From Thermoplasmata archaeon (lineage in GTDB: Archaea; Thermoplasmatota; Thermoplasmata; Lutacidiplasmatales; UBA184): 17,014 bases of DNA. The DNA lies in the NCBI GenBank assembly GCA_030043405.1, contig JASHXS010000057.1, positions 1-17,014 of the forward strand, in the 5' to 3' direction. A program made the translations under genes and the position numbers. The notes under the pieces are model-generated. The model saw nothing but the letters and a program-made list of their open reading frames with translations, was not told the DNA's origin and ran no database searches. This document shows positions 1 to 6,922 of the stretch, one piece after another (within the stretch, counting starts at the first letter, position 1; each line of letters opens with the position of its first letter).

Positions 1-143
1 GCCTCGATCGTGCAGCCCGGCGTGTCGGCTTTGGGATAGAAGTAGAGGACCGCCCGTTGCCCACGGAGCGAGTCGGAAGAGAAGGGGGTTCCGTCCTGGG
101 TCACCGAATCGAATTTCGGGGTGGCGTCGCCGACCGCTACCAT
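1..143 (-). CDS. bcp: Thioredoxin-dependent peroxiredoxin, BCP/PrxQ type (N-terminal part, cut by window edge)
   Basis: Reading the minus strand from the ATG at 141-143 gives 47 complete codons before the window ends. The peptide starts MVAVGDATPKFDSVTQDGT, followed by the strand YFYPKADTPGCT and IE. This is the N-terminal half of the AhpC/TSA thioredoxin fold. C44 in the TPGCT motif is the expected peroxidatic cysteine, and the P-K-A-D-T-P-G-C-T-x-E arrangement is typical of BCP (bacterioferritin comigratory protein). Members of the family reduce hydrogen peroxide and organic peroxides in the cytoplasm using thioredoxin. The resolving cysteine and the C-terminus lie outside the window. An A/T box centred about 25 nt upstream of the ATG suggests a leaderless transcript. 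The gene is divergent from the methyltransferase at 210. Identification is strong despite the truncation. Confidence 0.9.
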   Translation of the reverse strand, partial: MVAVGDATPKFDSVTQDGTPFSSDSLRGQRAVLYFYPKADTPGCTIE

Positions 144-209
144 GGCCCGGTAGCCCCCGGGCGCTATTTTAGGGCGACCGACGGATGCACCCGACCGGGA
201 GGGCGTCGC
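144..209. promoter_or_regulatory. Divergent promoter region with a single near-symmetric A/T box
   Basis: This 66-nt spacer separates two divergent starts and is GC-rich except for CTATTTTAG at 164-172, which reads CTAAAATAG on the other strand. Its centre (about 168) is 25 nt from the peroxiredoxin ATG, the usual TATA-to-start distance for a leaderless archaeal gene. In the plus direction the same box would start transcription near 194, leaving a leader of about 15 nt that contains GGGAGGG (197-203), a Shine-Dalgarno sequence for the GTG at 210. Use of the box in both directions is inferred, not shown. Confidence 0.5.
197..203 (+). promoter_or_regulatory. Ribosome binding site of the methyltransferase
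   Basis: GGGAGGG lies 6 nt before the GTG at 210. It supports that GTG over in-frame upstream codons such as 57, which would run through the promoter and antisense through the peroxiredoxin gene. Confidence 0.6.
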
Positions 210-869
210 GTGGCCGGGTATTGGGACCGACGCTACTCGGAGGATCCGGAGGCCTTCGGCCGGGAGGGGAGTTCGTTGGCCCGCGCCGCGCTCGGCCCCC
301 TCCTTCGGGACGCGGCCGGGGGCCGTCTGGTCGAGTTAGGATGCGGGGCGGGGCGCGATCTCTGCTACTTCGCGCAGCATGGGTTCGTCGTGGAGGGGTG
401 CGACAGTTCCGCCGTCGCGGCCCGGCTCGCGAATCGGCGATTGGCGGAGCTTCGGGAGGACGCCCCCCTGGTCGCTCTCGTGCGCGACGTCGATGCGATC
501 GAGTTCTTGGCCGCCTACCCACCGGGAGCGGCGGACGTGGTCTTCTCCAACCTCTACCTGAACCTGGAGGTCGACCCAGCCCGGCTGCGTCGCGTGATGG
601 AGGGCATCGCGCGGGCTCTTCGGCCCCGCGGGTGGAACATCCTGTCGGTCCGCTCCACGTCGGATGCGTGGTTGGGCCGCGGCGTGTTGCTCGGTCCTCA
701 GGTGGTCGACCCGGGGGAGTCCCGACCCCCGCTCCGCTTCTTCACCGAGGCCGACGTTCGCGCGCTGGCGGCCCCCTTGTTCGAGGTGGTCTCGTTGCGG
801 GAACACCCCGACGGCGATGCCGACTTCCCCGTGGTCGTGTGGTCCGCGATGTTGCAGCGACGGGACTAG
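210..869 (+). CDS. Class I SAM-dependent methyltransferase, substrate unknown
   Basis: The protein has 219 residues and starts at a GTG (VAGYWDRRYSED). The frame stays open further upstream, but that part runs antisense through the peroxiredoxin, and GGGAGGG sits 6 nt before this GTG. The Rossmann SAM-binding core is clear. Motif I is VELGCGAGRD at residues 41-50. The acidic end of strand 2 is D65 in EGCDSS. An acidic RDVDAIEF segment is near 92-99, and the strand-4 motif DVVFSNLYLNL is at 109-119. A strand ILSVRS and a short C-terminal part with RFFTEADV follow. The overall plan resembles Methyltransf_25 and TehB-like small-molecule methyltransferases. Nothing in the sequence fixes the substrate. 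It shares its stop region with the Lrp-type gene on the other strand and is divergent from a peroxiredoxin; neither neighbour defines its role. Confidence 0.85.
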   Translation: MAGYWDRRYSEDPEAFGREGSSLARAALGPLLRDAAGGRLVELGCGAGRDLCYFAQHGFVVEGCDSSAVAARLANRRLAELREDAPLVALVRDVDAIEFLAAYPPGAADVVFSNLYLNLEVDPARLRRVMEGIARALRPRGWNILSVRSTSDAWLGRGVLLGPQVVDPGESRPPLRFFTEADVRALAAPLFEVVSLREHPDGDADFPVVVWSAMLQRRD

Positions 870-1102
870 CCGGTCGCGACGGTCACCAGTGTTTCCGTCG
901 ACTTGATGCCGGGGATCCGCCGGATCTTGTGAACGACCGTGTCGAGGGCGGTGTTGAGGTGGGGCGCCTCCACTTTCACGATGAGGTCGAAGGGGCCCGT
1001 GACCGCCTGGACCTCGGCGACGCCGGGGACGGCTTTCATGCGCTGGAGGACCCCCTCCAGCTGCCCCACCTCGGTCTCGACGAGCAGGAACACCGTCTCC
1101 AT
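866..1102 (-). CDS. Stand-alone Lrp/AsnC effector-binding (RAM) domain protein
   Basis: This is a 78-residue protein starting METVFLLVETEVGQLEGV. It has the βαββαβ pattern of the Lrp/AsnC ligand-binding domain: a first strand VFLLVE, a helix (LEGVLQRMKAVPGV), the AEVQAVTGPFDLIVKVEA hairpin, a helix (LNTALDTVVHKIRRIPGI) and a final strand STETLVTV. The G-P-F-D-L-I segment and the R-I-x-G-I-x-x-T-x-T ending are typical. There is no helix-turn-helix before it. An in-frame extension back to 1222 is possible, but it adds a low-complexity non-homologous leader and enters cysS, so the ATG at 1102 is preferred. Such single-domain proteins form dimers or octamers that sense amino acids and may join full-length Lrp proteins. 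The ligand is unknown. The gene is divergent from cysS. Confidence 0.85.
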   Translation of the reverse strand: METVFLLVETEVGQLEGVLQRMKAVPGVAEVQAVTGPFDLIVKVEAPHLNTALDTVVHKIRRIPGIKSTETLVTVATG

Positions 1103-1199
1103 GGGAGTCGGACAGCCCACGGAACCGAGCCAAATCAAGTTAGCGCGCCTCGACCTCGGGCAAAGGGTTATGGTCGGCCCGGCCGCGCCCACGAGGGCC
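1103..1199. promoter_or_regulatory. Divergent spacer between the Lrp-domain gene and cysS
   Basis: The 97-nt spacer has one A/T-richer patch, CAAATCAAGTTA at 1131-1142, in otherwise GC-rich DNA. It lies about 33 nt from the ATG at 1102 (minus) and about 34 nt from an in-frame ATG at 1170 (plus). It could serve as the core promoter of either gene or both. It is a poor match to a consensus TATA box and no clear Shine-Dalgarno precedes either start. Confidence 0.3.
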
Positions 1200-2420
1200 A
1201 TGGACTTCCTCCTCCGGGACACCCTGTCCGGCCGAGCGAAGCCGGTGCGGCGCCCACCCGGTCGGCCCTTGGGCCTGTACGTGTGCGGGCCGACCGTCTA
1301 CGATGGGGCGCACGTCGGCCACGCCCGAACGTACCTGTTCTTCGACCTCGTCCGTCGCCACCTCGAGGCCGAGGGCGTGCCTGTCCGCCACGTGATGAAC
1401 GTCACGAATTTCGAGGACAAGATCGACGTCCGAGCGGCCCAGCTGGGCGTCTCGTGGCGATCGCTCGCGCAGCGGGAGGAGGCCGGCTTCCTCCGGGACC
1501 TGAACGCCCTCCGGATCCTGCCCCCGCACTACCGCCCGCGGGCGAGCGACTACGTTCGCCAGATGACCGAGGTCGCCCGCAAGCTGGCCCGGACGGGACG
1601 CGTGCGGCGGCAGGGCGACACCTGGTTGTACACGCCGCCGGAACGCCCCCGGGAGGTCAACTTCGCCACCACCGCCGACCTGGCGTCCCGCGCCGTCCGC
1701 GAACCGGGTCATCCGTTCCCGCTCGGCGAGGGGGCCGCCGGCGAGTTCATGGTCTGGAAGCTGCAGGACCCTCCTCGGCCCTCATGGCCCGGTCCGTGGG
1801 GAGCCGGCACGCCGGGATGGCATCTCGAGTGTTACGCGATGGCCAACGAGCTGCTCGGCCTCCCGGTCGACGTCCACGGCGGCGGCACCGACCTGATCTT
1901 CCCGCACCACTACGCCGAGAACGAGGTGGCGCTCGCCCTTCGCCGGAAACCCTTTGCCCACATCTTCGTCCACCCCGGGCTCGTCCTCTGGGAAGGCTCC
2001 AAGATGTCCAAATCGAAGGGGAACCTCGTCTCCCTCCGACCGACCCTCGCCGAGTTCGGCCCGGACGCCCTTCGCTGGTACCTCCTGGGACGAGCCCTCA
2101 CCGAACGATTCCATTGGAGCGCGGAAGGGCTGCGCCGCGCCAGCTCGGAGTGGAAGCGCATCCGCCGAACCCTCCAGACCTGGCTCCATCCCGGTGCCGG
2201 CGGCCGCGTGGGGTCGATGCGGGCCCGCGAGGTCGCCGCCGAAGTGCGGATGGACCTGGCGGCCGACCTCGCCACCGACCGCGTCTTCGACCACCTGCGG
2301 GCGTGGGCCACCGCGATCGAGGGGGACCCGTCGGGCCACATCCCCCACGGGGAGCGACGCGTGGCCGTGGCGGCGCTCCGGGACATCGAGGGTCGGACGG
2401 GCCTGCGGATCCTGCCGTGA
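1200..2420 (+). CDS. cysS: Cysteinyl-tRNA synthetase, short form
   Basis: This class I aminoacyl-tRNA synthetase charges tRNA-Cys with cysteine. Landmarks in order are LYVCGPTVYD (C29), the HIGH motif H38-V-G-H41, GWHLEC (C211), VHGGGTDLIFPHH (H236) and the KMSKS loop at 268-272. The zinc ligands known from E. coli (C28, C209, H234, E238) map to C29, C211, H236 and E240 with even spacing. The usual HHENE is HHYAENE here, yet a Glu still sits four residues after the first His. From the ATG at 1200 the protein has 406 residues, about 55 fewer than E. coli CysRS, and the shortfall is at the C-terminus (anticodon-binding region). An in-frame ATG at 1170 would add ten residues. I prefer 1200 because it puts the first zinc cysteine at the family position. 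It converges on top6A with a 13-nt gap. Confidence 0.95.
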   Translation: MDFLLRDTLSGRAKPVRRPPGRPLGLYVCGPTVYDGAHVGHARTYLFFDLVRRHLEAEGVPVRHVMNVTNFEDKIDVRAAQLGVSWRSLAQREEAGFLRDLNALRILPPHYRPRASDYVRQMTEVARKLARTGRVRRQGDTWLYTPPERPREVNFATTADLASRAVREPGHPFPLGEGAAGEFMVWKLQDPPRPSWPGPWGAGTPGWHLECYAMANELLGLPVDVHGGGTDLIFPHHYAENEVALALRRKPFAHIFVHPGLVLWEGSKMSKSKGNLVSLRPTLAEFGPDALRWYLLGRALTERFHWSAEGLRRASSEWKRIRRTLQTWLHPGAGGRVGSMRAREVAAEVRMDLAADLATDRVFDHLRAWATAIEGDPSGHIPHGERRVAVAALRDIEGRTGLRILP

Positions 2421-2433
2421 GTCGGGGGCGCGC

Positions 2434-3576
2434 CTAGAGCACGCCCATCTCGGCCAGCTTTTCCGGCAGGTAGTGCTCGGTCACGTAGTTCAGCCCGTAC
2501 TTGGCGAGGGACTGCTGTTCGGCCTTCTTGCCGTTCTTCAGCATCAGCTCGATCTCGGACCTCCACTCGGCGGTCGCGAATCGGGGGTCGGTGAGCTCCG
2601 CCTCGAGGGCCCGGACGTCCTGCTCCGAGAGCTGGTCGGACGGCAGGTCGTAGTTCTCGATGTCCGACGCCGTGACCCCGAGGAACTCGGCCGCGGGGGT
2701 GGCCAGGTAGTTGGAGAGGTGGGCCGTCTTGATGGCCCCGTACGCCACGCTGGCGTAGATCCGGAACGACCAGGGGTCGCCGTCCGTGAACACGACGACG
2801 GGGAGTTGCAGCTCCTCCGTGACCCGACGGAGGAACCGCCGCGTGGAGCGGGCGGGCTGGCCTTTGAGATGGAGGAGGATGGCGTCGTATTGTTCGTCGA
2901 ACCCGTTCTCCGCCAGTCGGTCGACCATGCCACCGCATTCGATCGCGATCACGAACTTCGCGCTGGTCTTCACGAAGTCGACCTTGCCCTTCTCGACGTT
3001 GAACGGCAAGGAATACCCGCCGTCCCCGACGTCGTCGCGGCAGTTGATGGTCTTCACGACGCCCTTGCGGTTCCGTTCCCGGATCGTGAGGTCCCCCAGC
3101 ACCGACGCGCCGTTCTCCTCGGGGTGGAGCCGGAAGTCCTCGCGCAGGCGTTCGCACATCACCTCGAGGTCCTCGATCAGGAGGTTCGACTCGTCCTCGC
3201 TGTGGAACTTCGCCTCCTGCCAGGCCTCGCTGATGTAGTACAGCTCTCGGAGCGTGGACGTCTTCTTGTCCTTCGCCATCTCGTTGATGAAATCGACCAG
3301 GTAGAACGTTCGGAGCAGCATGAGCGCCCCATCCAACTTCCGCGCGCTCCGCGTGCCCATCTGCCGACCGAGCTTCCAGACCCCCTCCCGCATCTGGAAC
3401 TGGAGGTTCTGCTTGGTCCGGAGGGGCAGCCGCATCCGAGGGATCTCTCCGCGGTCGAGTTGACCCCAGATGTCCTTCGCCAGGGCGAGCGTGGGCTGCA
3501 GCGCGTCCGCGCGAACGGACGAGCCGTCGTCCTCGTCACTCTTCTTCGCCGGCGCTCGCGCTCGACTCGGCGGCAT
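2434..3576 (-). CDS. top6A: DNA topoisomerase VI subunit A (Spo11-like cleavage subunit)
   Basis: This is the DNA-cleaving subunit of archaeal type IIB topoisomerase, which relaxes supercoils and decatenates DNA as an A2B2 complex with ATP. The 380 residues show the 5Y-CAP winged helix with [14 protein letters not shown]114 (second of the pair) is the likely catalytic tyrosine. A Toprim domain follows, with E213 in IAIECGGM and the D265-G-D267 pair in VVFTDGDPW for Mg2+ binding. After that come [20 protein letters not shown] and a C-terminal dimer region. Length is normal for the family. The start at 3576 is chosen because GGAGGTG lies 7 nt upstream; an in-frame extension to 3744 would only add arginine-rich sequence antisense to the top6B tail code. 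The first 41 nt overlap top6B, so the two subunits are probably translationally coupled. Confidence 0.97.
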   Translation of the reverse strand: MPPSRARAPAKKSDEDDGSSVRADALQPTLALAKDIWGQLDRGEIPRMRLPLRTKQNLQFQMREGVWKLGRQMGTRSARKLDGALMLLRTFYLVDFINEMAKDKKTSTLRELYYISEAWQEAKFHSEDESNLLIEDLEVMCERLREDFRLHPEENGASVLGDLTIRERNRKGVVKTINCRDDVGDGGYSLPFNVEKGKVDFVKTSAKFVIAIECGGMVDRLAENGFDEQYDAILLHLKGQPARSTRRFLRRVTEELQLPVVVFTDGDPWSFRIYASVAYGAIKTAHLSNYLATPAAEFLGVTASDIENYDLPSDQLSEQDVRALEAELTDPRFATAEWRSEIELMLKNGKKAEQQSLAKYGLNYVTEHYLPEKLAEMGVL

Positions 3577-5551
3577 CGTAATCCACCTCCTCCTCGCCCG
3601 CGGCCGCGCTCTCGGCCGCGGCGGCCTCGGCCGCTTCGACGATCGTTCGAGGGAGCCGGACGTCCCAGTCCCCGGGCAGCGGGTCCGCCCCGAGGAGATG
3701 GGCCTCGTCGACCCCCGCCACGTACCAGTCGAGGTCGGATGCATCCACGTCCGTCTTCGGCGGGAAGCGCAGCTCGAGCTGCGTCCGCCCGCTCGGGGTC
3801 AACTTGGGCAGCGTCCACCAGGCCCGACCGAGGCCGGGGTCAGTACCGTCGGGGGCCGGGTCGAACTTCGCCACGGCCATCGCCTCGGGCGGTATCTCGG
3901 CGAAGAGCTCCAATACCCGGGCCCGCGGGGTGTAATTCACGATCTGCACGGGGACCCGGATCCCGGCGGGGTCGGTCACCGGCGTGGCGTCCAGGTGAAC
4001 GACGTCCATGATGCGGGTGACGACGGGCGTGAGGTCCGGGACCGGGTTCCCGGTGAGGTGGCTGGTCTTCTCGGCCAGCTTCGGGAGGATCTTCAGGATG
4101 ATCTCGAACTTCGCCCCCGCCTGGTCGCGGCGACTCCGGCGCGAGAGATGGGTGCGGAGGTGGCGCGCCGCCACCTGGAGCGCGAGCGTGACCTCCCGGT
4201 CGATCTCGGGATCCTCGGCGATGGCTTCTTTGGCCTCGCTCGTGAACGGGATCTTCGTCGAGGCGACATGCACGAGGATGAGGGCGGGGCCGCTGGGGAT
4301 CCCCGAGCCGCCCTTCTGGTCGAGACCGTAGCGACGCCAGTCGAGGTTCGAGATGGCGTTGGTGATCGCGCACGCGCCCTGCTGGAACAGGAGGGGCACG
4401 CGGTTCGCGAAGCGTAGGATCTGGATGGGCTGGTCCGCGGGGAGCGCGCCGCCGTAGACGATGCCGACCTCCACCATGAAGGGGAATCCGCCCCGGACCT
4501 TCGGTGGCCGGCTGACCGGCGGCGCGTAGAACTCGGGTCGTACGTCCCCGAGGACGTTCCGGAGACCGCGCTTGATCAACATCGCCCCGATGGGCGAGAG
4601 GCAATCCGAGGACGGCGCGACCAGCGAGACCTCGTGGAGCGACTTCAACAGGCGCTCCTGGGCTTCGCCCTGGACGCTCGATGGCGACTGCCCCGGTTTG
4701 AGGCCGCAGCGGTCGAGCACTTCGCCGACGGCGCGCGCCGACACCCCCTGGAGGTCCTTCCCCAGGAACTCTCGGAGGGTCGGCTTCTTGGTCCCTTTCA
4801 GGAAGTACCCCAACTCCCCCAGTTCGAGGCCGTACGGGTGAGGGAGCGTCTCCTTGGCGGGGGGAGGCAGGTCGGAGGTCGCGCGCTCGAACGTGACCCG
4901 GGTCCCGTCCGGCTCGACCAGCACGATGCGAGCGTGCGGGTTCACGATGGCCGTCCCCCGGAGGTAGTCGTAGGGCGACTGGCGCCCGCGAACGTACCGC
5001 GCCCGGAGGACGAGCTCGATCCGGGTACCGTGGGGCCGGTCCCACAGCATCACGTCCTCCGAGGCGATCCGGGGCTGGTTCTTCTGCGTGTCGAGGAAGA
5101 GCTCGAGGACATGCGCGGCCTCCTCCTCCTCGACTTTCGAGATGATCTTGGCCGGACGGGCCGTCGTGAGGTTCGCGTAGAGGACCGCGGCGCTGATGCC
5201 GATCCCCTGCTGGCCCCGGGCCTGCCGGTTCGAGTGGAAGCGCGACCCGTACAGGAGACGGGCGAAGACGTTCGGGATCTCCCGACGCAGGATCCCCGGC
5301 CCGTTGTCCTCGACGGACACGCGGAGTCGATCCTCGCCCTCCTTCGACACCTGGACGGTCACTTCGGGGAGGATCCCCGCTTCCTCGCACCCGTCGAGGC
5401 TGTTGTCCGCGGCCTCCTTGACGGTCGTGAGCAGGGAGCGCTGCGGGTTGTCGAAGCCGAGGATCTGGCGGTTCCGCTCGAAGAACTCCGCCACGGAGAT
5501 CTCGCGCTGCTTCGCGGCGAGCTGCTGGGCGATGGTCGGGGGAGGCACCAC
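3536..5551 (-). CDS. top6B: DNA topoisomerase VI subunit B (GHKL ATPase)
   Basis: This is the ATP-binding subunit of topoisomerase VI. The 671 residues begin at a GTG. The GHKL (Bergerat) fold is clear: N-box [10 protein letters not shown] (E46, N50), D82-N-G-P-G86, and a glycine-rich ATP lid RGQQGIGIS at 112-120. An H2TH-like helical segment (about 256-310) precedes the transducer domain. There, [11 protein letters not shown] (432-441) carries the lysine that should act as the switch lysine (K441; K427 in Sulfolobus by family knowledge). Residues from about 520 look like the C-terminal β-sandwich seen in larger euryarchaeal Top6B. They are followed by a low-complexity Ala/Glu tail (about 637-671). 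A TATA box 27 nt upstream with no leader space suggests a leaderless mRNA. It lies just upstream of top6A and overlaps it by 41 nt. Confidence 0.97.
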   Translation of the reverse strand: MVPPPTIAQQLAAKQREISVAEFFERNRQILGFDNPQRSLLTTVKEAADNSLDGCEEAGILPEVTVQVSKEGEDRLRVSVEDNGPGILRREIPNVFARLLYGSRFHSNRQARGQQGIGISAAVLYANLTTARPAKIISKVEEEEAAHVLELFLDTQKNQPRIASEDVMLWDRPHGTRIELVLRARYVRGRQSPYDYLRGTAIVNPHARIVLVEPDGTRVTFERATSDLPPPAKETLPHPYGLELGELGYFLKGTKKPTLREFLGKDLQGVSARAVGEVLDRCGLKPGQSPSSVQGEAQERLLKSLHEVSLVAPSSDCLSPIGAMLIKRGLRNVLGDVRPEFYAPPVSRPPKVRGGFPFMVEVGIVYGGALPADQPIQILRFANRVPLLFQQGACAITNAISNLDWRRYGLDQKGGSGIPSGPALILVHVASTKIPFTSEAKEAIAEDPEIDREVTLALQVAARHLRTHLSRRSRRDQAGAKFEIILKILPKLAEKTSHLTGNPVPDLTPVVTRIMDVVHLDATPVTDPAGIRVPVQIVNYTPRARVLELFAEIPPEAMAVAKFDPAPDGTDPGLGRAWWTLPKLTPSGRTQLELRFPPKTDVDASDLDWYVAGVDEAHLLGADPLPGDWDVRLPRTIVEAAEAAAAESAAAGEEEVDYDAAESSASAGEEE
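3584..3590 (-). promoter_or_regulatory. Strong Shine-Dalgarno of top6A, inside the top6B coding region
   Basis: The minus strand reads GGAGGTG, preceded by more GGA repeats, 7 nt before the ATG at 3576. It lies within the Glu-rich C-terminal codons of top6B. It decides the top6A start and suggests internal or coupled initiation. Confidence 0.75.
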
Positions 5552-5574
5552 CGATGGCTGGGGTCGGCGCCCCT

Positions 5575-5581
5575 CTATAAG
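5575..5581 (-). promoter_or_regulatory. top6B: TATA box for a leaderless top6B transcript
   Basis: On the minus strand CTTATAG sits in the 55-nt gap between the hydrolase stop and the top6B GTG, centred about 27 nt before that GTG. In archaea this spacing puts the transcription start at or next to the start codon. No Shine-Dalgarno is present. The top6BA pair therefore probably has its own promoter, separate from the upstream gene pair. Confidence 0.6.
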
Positions 5582-5606
5582 CGCCGCGTTGGAGCAGAAC
5601 GGAGGG

Positions 5607-6416
5607 TCAGTCCTCGAAGACTTCGCCGGGGCGCGTCGCGACGTCCCGCAGGACCGGACGGAATGGTCGCCACCGGGCCGGTTCGTCCAGGTCCAGCTCC
5701 ACGAGCAGGAGACGTTCCTCGGGGGCGAGGGTGTCGTCGGGGACCGGGCGGGCTGCGACGGGCTCGCCCCGCGGGTCCCACGCGCCGGAACCGCCTCCGA
5801 ACACCACGCCGTCCTCGACGCCCACCCGGTTCACGTAGACGACCGGGAGTCCGTTCTCGATGGCTCGGGCCGGTAGGAGTTTCTCGAACAGGGGACCGCT
5901 CGGGACCGGCGACGCGGACACGATGACCAGCAGGTCCGCGCCGTCGAGCGCGAGATGGCGGGCGACCTCCGGGAAGAAGGTGTCGTAGCAGATCGAAAGG
6001 CCCATCCGGTGGCGGCCGAGCGGGAGCGAGTGGCTTTCGTCGGTCGGCGTGAACGGCACTCCCTCTTCGAACGGTCCGAAATTCGGCAGGTACCGCTTCA
6101 CTTGGACCCCGACCGGGCCATCGGGTCCGAACGCGAGGGCCGAGTTCCGGAGCTCCCCCTTTCGTTCCTCGGAGCGGGTGGGGGCCCCCACCACGAGGGT
6201 CGTGTGGTGGGCCCGGGCCAGCTCGGAGAGCTCGGTCCAGACGGCGTCCCCCGGCCCGAGGGCGAGCTCGTGGAATCGGTCTCCCACCCGGTACCCGGAC
6301 AGGAACAGCTCCGGGAACACCGCCAGGTCCGACTCCACGCGCCCCAGGGCGTGCCGGACGCGGGCCACGTTATCGCGCGGGCGGCCCGCGGCCGGCGCGA
6401 GCTGACCGAGCAACAC
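5607..6416 (-). CDS. Carbon-nitrogen hydrolase (nitrilase superfamily), substrate unknown
   Basis: This family hydrolyses nitriles or amides with a Glu-Lys-Cys triad. All three residues are visible in the 269-residue protein: E36 in [14 protein letters not shown]107 in [16 protein letters not shown], and C143 in [12 protein letters not shown]. The α-β-β-α sandwich elements ([28 protein letters not shown]) are in the expected order, and [14 protein letters not shown] matches the late G-x-S motif. The FPELFLSGY and [13 protein letters not shown] segments resemble the glutaminase-type and NAD-synthetase-associated branch, but no synthetase domain is attached. The GTG start at 6416 lies 5 nt after the upstream membrane-protein stop, with no Shine-Dalgarno, so coupled translation is likely. 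The adjacent TTG codon is an alternative start. The real substrate cannot be read from the sequence. Confidence 0.88.
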   Translation of the reverse strand: MLLGQLAPAAGRPRDNVARVRHALGRVESDLAVFPELFLSGYRVGDRFHELALGPGDAVWTELSELARAHHTTLVVGAPTRSEERKGELRNSALAFGPDGPVGVQVKRYLPNFGPFEEGVPFTPTDESHSLPLGRHRMGLSICYDTFFPEVARHLALDGADLLVIVSASPVPSGPLFEKLLPARAIENGLPVVYVNRVGVEDGVVFGGGSGAWDPRGEPVAARPVPDDTLAPEERLLLVELDLDEPARWRPFRPVLRDVATRPGEVFED

Positions 6417-6421
6417 GCGCG

Positions 6422-6868
6422 TCAATAGAAGTACCGACGCGCCGCGAGCAGGTAGACGAACATCACGATCAGGAGCACGAACAGGACGGTGATCGACCCG
6501 GTGAAGAAGAGGTAGGTCGTGGTGGCGAAGACGATGACCAGGGTCGTCCAGAGCGCCCACGTCTCCTGGCGCCAGAGGGCGGTGGCGATGGCGAGCAGGG
6601 CGATGCCGAGGACCAGCAGGATGGCCGAGCCGAGCAGGTCGACCGAGGGAAACAGGTCGAAGGCGGAGGGGACGACATTGCTGCCGAACTGGTCGAGCAG
6701 GTAGAGCGCCCCGCCCAGGATCATGACGACCGCCACGATGGCGATCAGGATCGAGATCACCGCGACCCCGATCGGAAGGCGCGGCCGCGCGGAGCTCGGC
6801 TCCCACGCCGGGGGCAGCTGGTCGAAGGTCACCGGCGCGTCGGTGGCCGTACTGGAGGCTCCTGCCAT
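6422..6868 (-). CDS. Four-helix integral membrane protein of unknown function
   Basis: I do not recognise this 148-residue protein. After a polar Ser/Thr/Pro-rich N-terminus of about 30 residues, four hydrophobic segments are evident at roughly 32-58, 78-99, 103-122 and 125-142. It ends in the aromatic-basic tail RRYFY. There are no cysteines or histidines and no metal or catalytic motif, so a small structural, transport-accessory or sensing role is as likely as any. The ATG at 6868 has a weak GAGGG only 2 nt upstream. It is followed after 5 nt by the nitrilase-family gene, and the two probably form a unit. The 54-nt gap from the upstream polyprenyl synthase allows either read-through or a separate promoter. 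Confidence 0.75.
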   Translation of the reverse strand: MAGASSTATDAPVTFDQLPPAWEPSSARPRLPIGVAVISILIAIVAVVMILGGALYLLDQFGSNVVPSAFDLFPSVDLLGSAILLVLGIALLAIATALWRQETWALWTTLVIVFATTTYLFFTGSITVLFVLLIVMFVYLLAARRYFY

Positions 6869-6922
6869 GGCCCTCGCCCCGAGCAGCCGGCGGGGGCCTG
6901 ATGTAGCTTTCTCTCGAGCGGA
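6869..6922 (-). promoter_or_regulatory. Possible weak promoter before the membrane-protein gene
   Basis: The 54-nt gap after the polyprenyl synthase stop holds an A/T-richer stretch (minus strand AAAGCTACAT, 6901-6910) in GC-rich DNA. It is centred about 38 nt before the ATG at 6868. It is a poor TATA match, and I see no T-rich run that would mark a terminator. Confidence 0.25.

Noticed and set aside
57..209. Upstream extension of the methyltransferase to an in-frame start at 57
   Set aside because: It would run antisense through the peroxiredoxin coding region and the A/T promoter box. The GTG at 210 has a Shine-Dalgarno and begins the conserved YWDRRY segment.
1200..2420. MshC-type cysteine ligase (similar in length) instead of CysRS
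   Set aside because: The sequence has CGPTVYDGAHVGHAR as in CysRS, not the CGITPYDATHLGHA type of MshC, as far as I recall these families.
185..2437. A 750-codon open frame on the + strand across the methyltransferase, Lrp-domain gene and cysS
   Set aside because: The translation is Arg/Pro/Gly-rich with no motif and overlaps three well-supported genes in other frames. Long empty frames are common in DNA this rich in GC.
1954..4011. A 685-codon + strand open frame opposite top6A and top6B
   Set aside because: Antisense to two proteins with catalytic motifs; its sequence shows only mirrored composition and no family signature.
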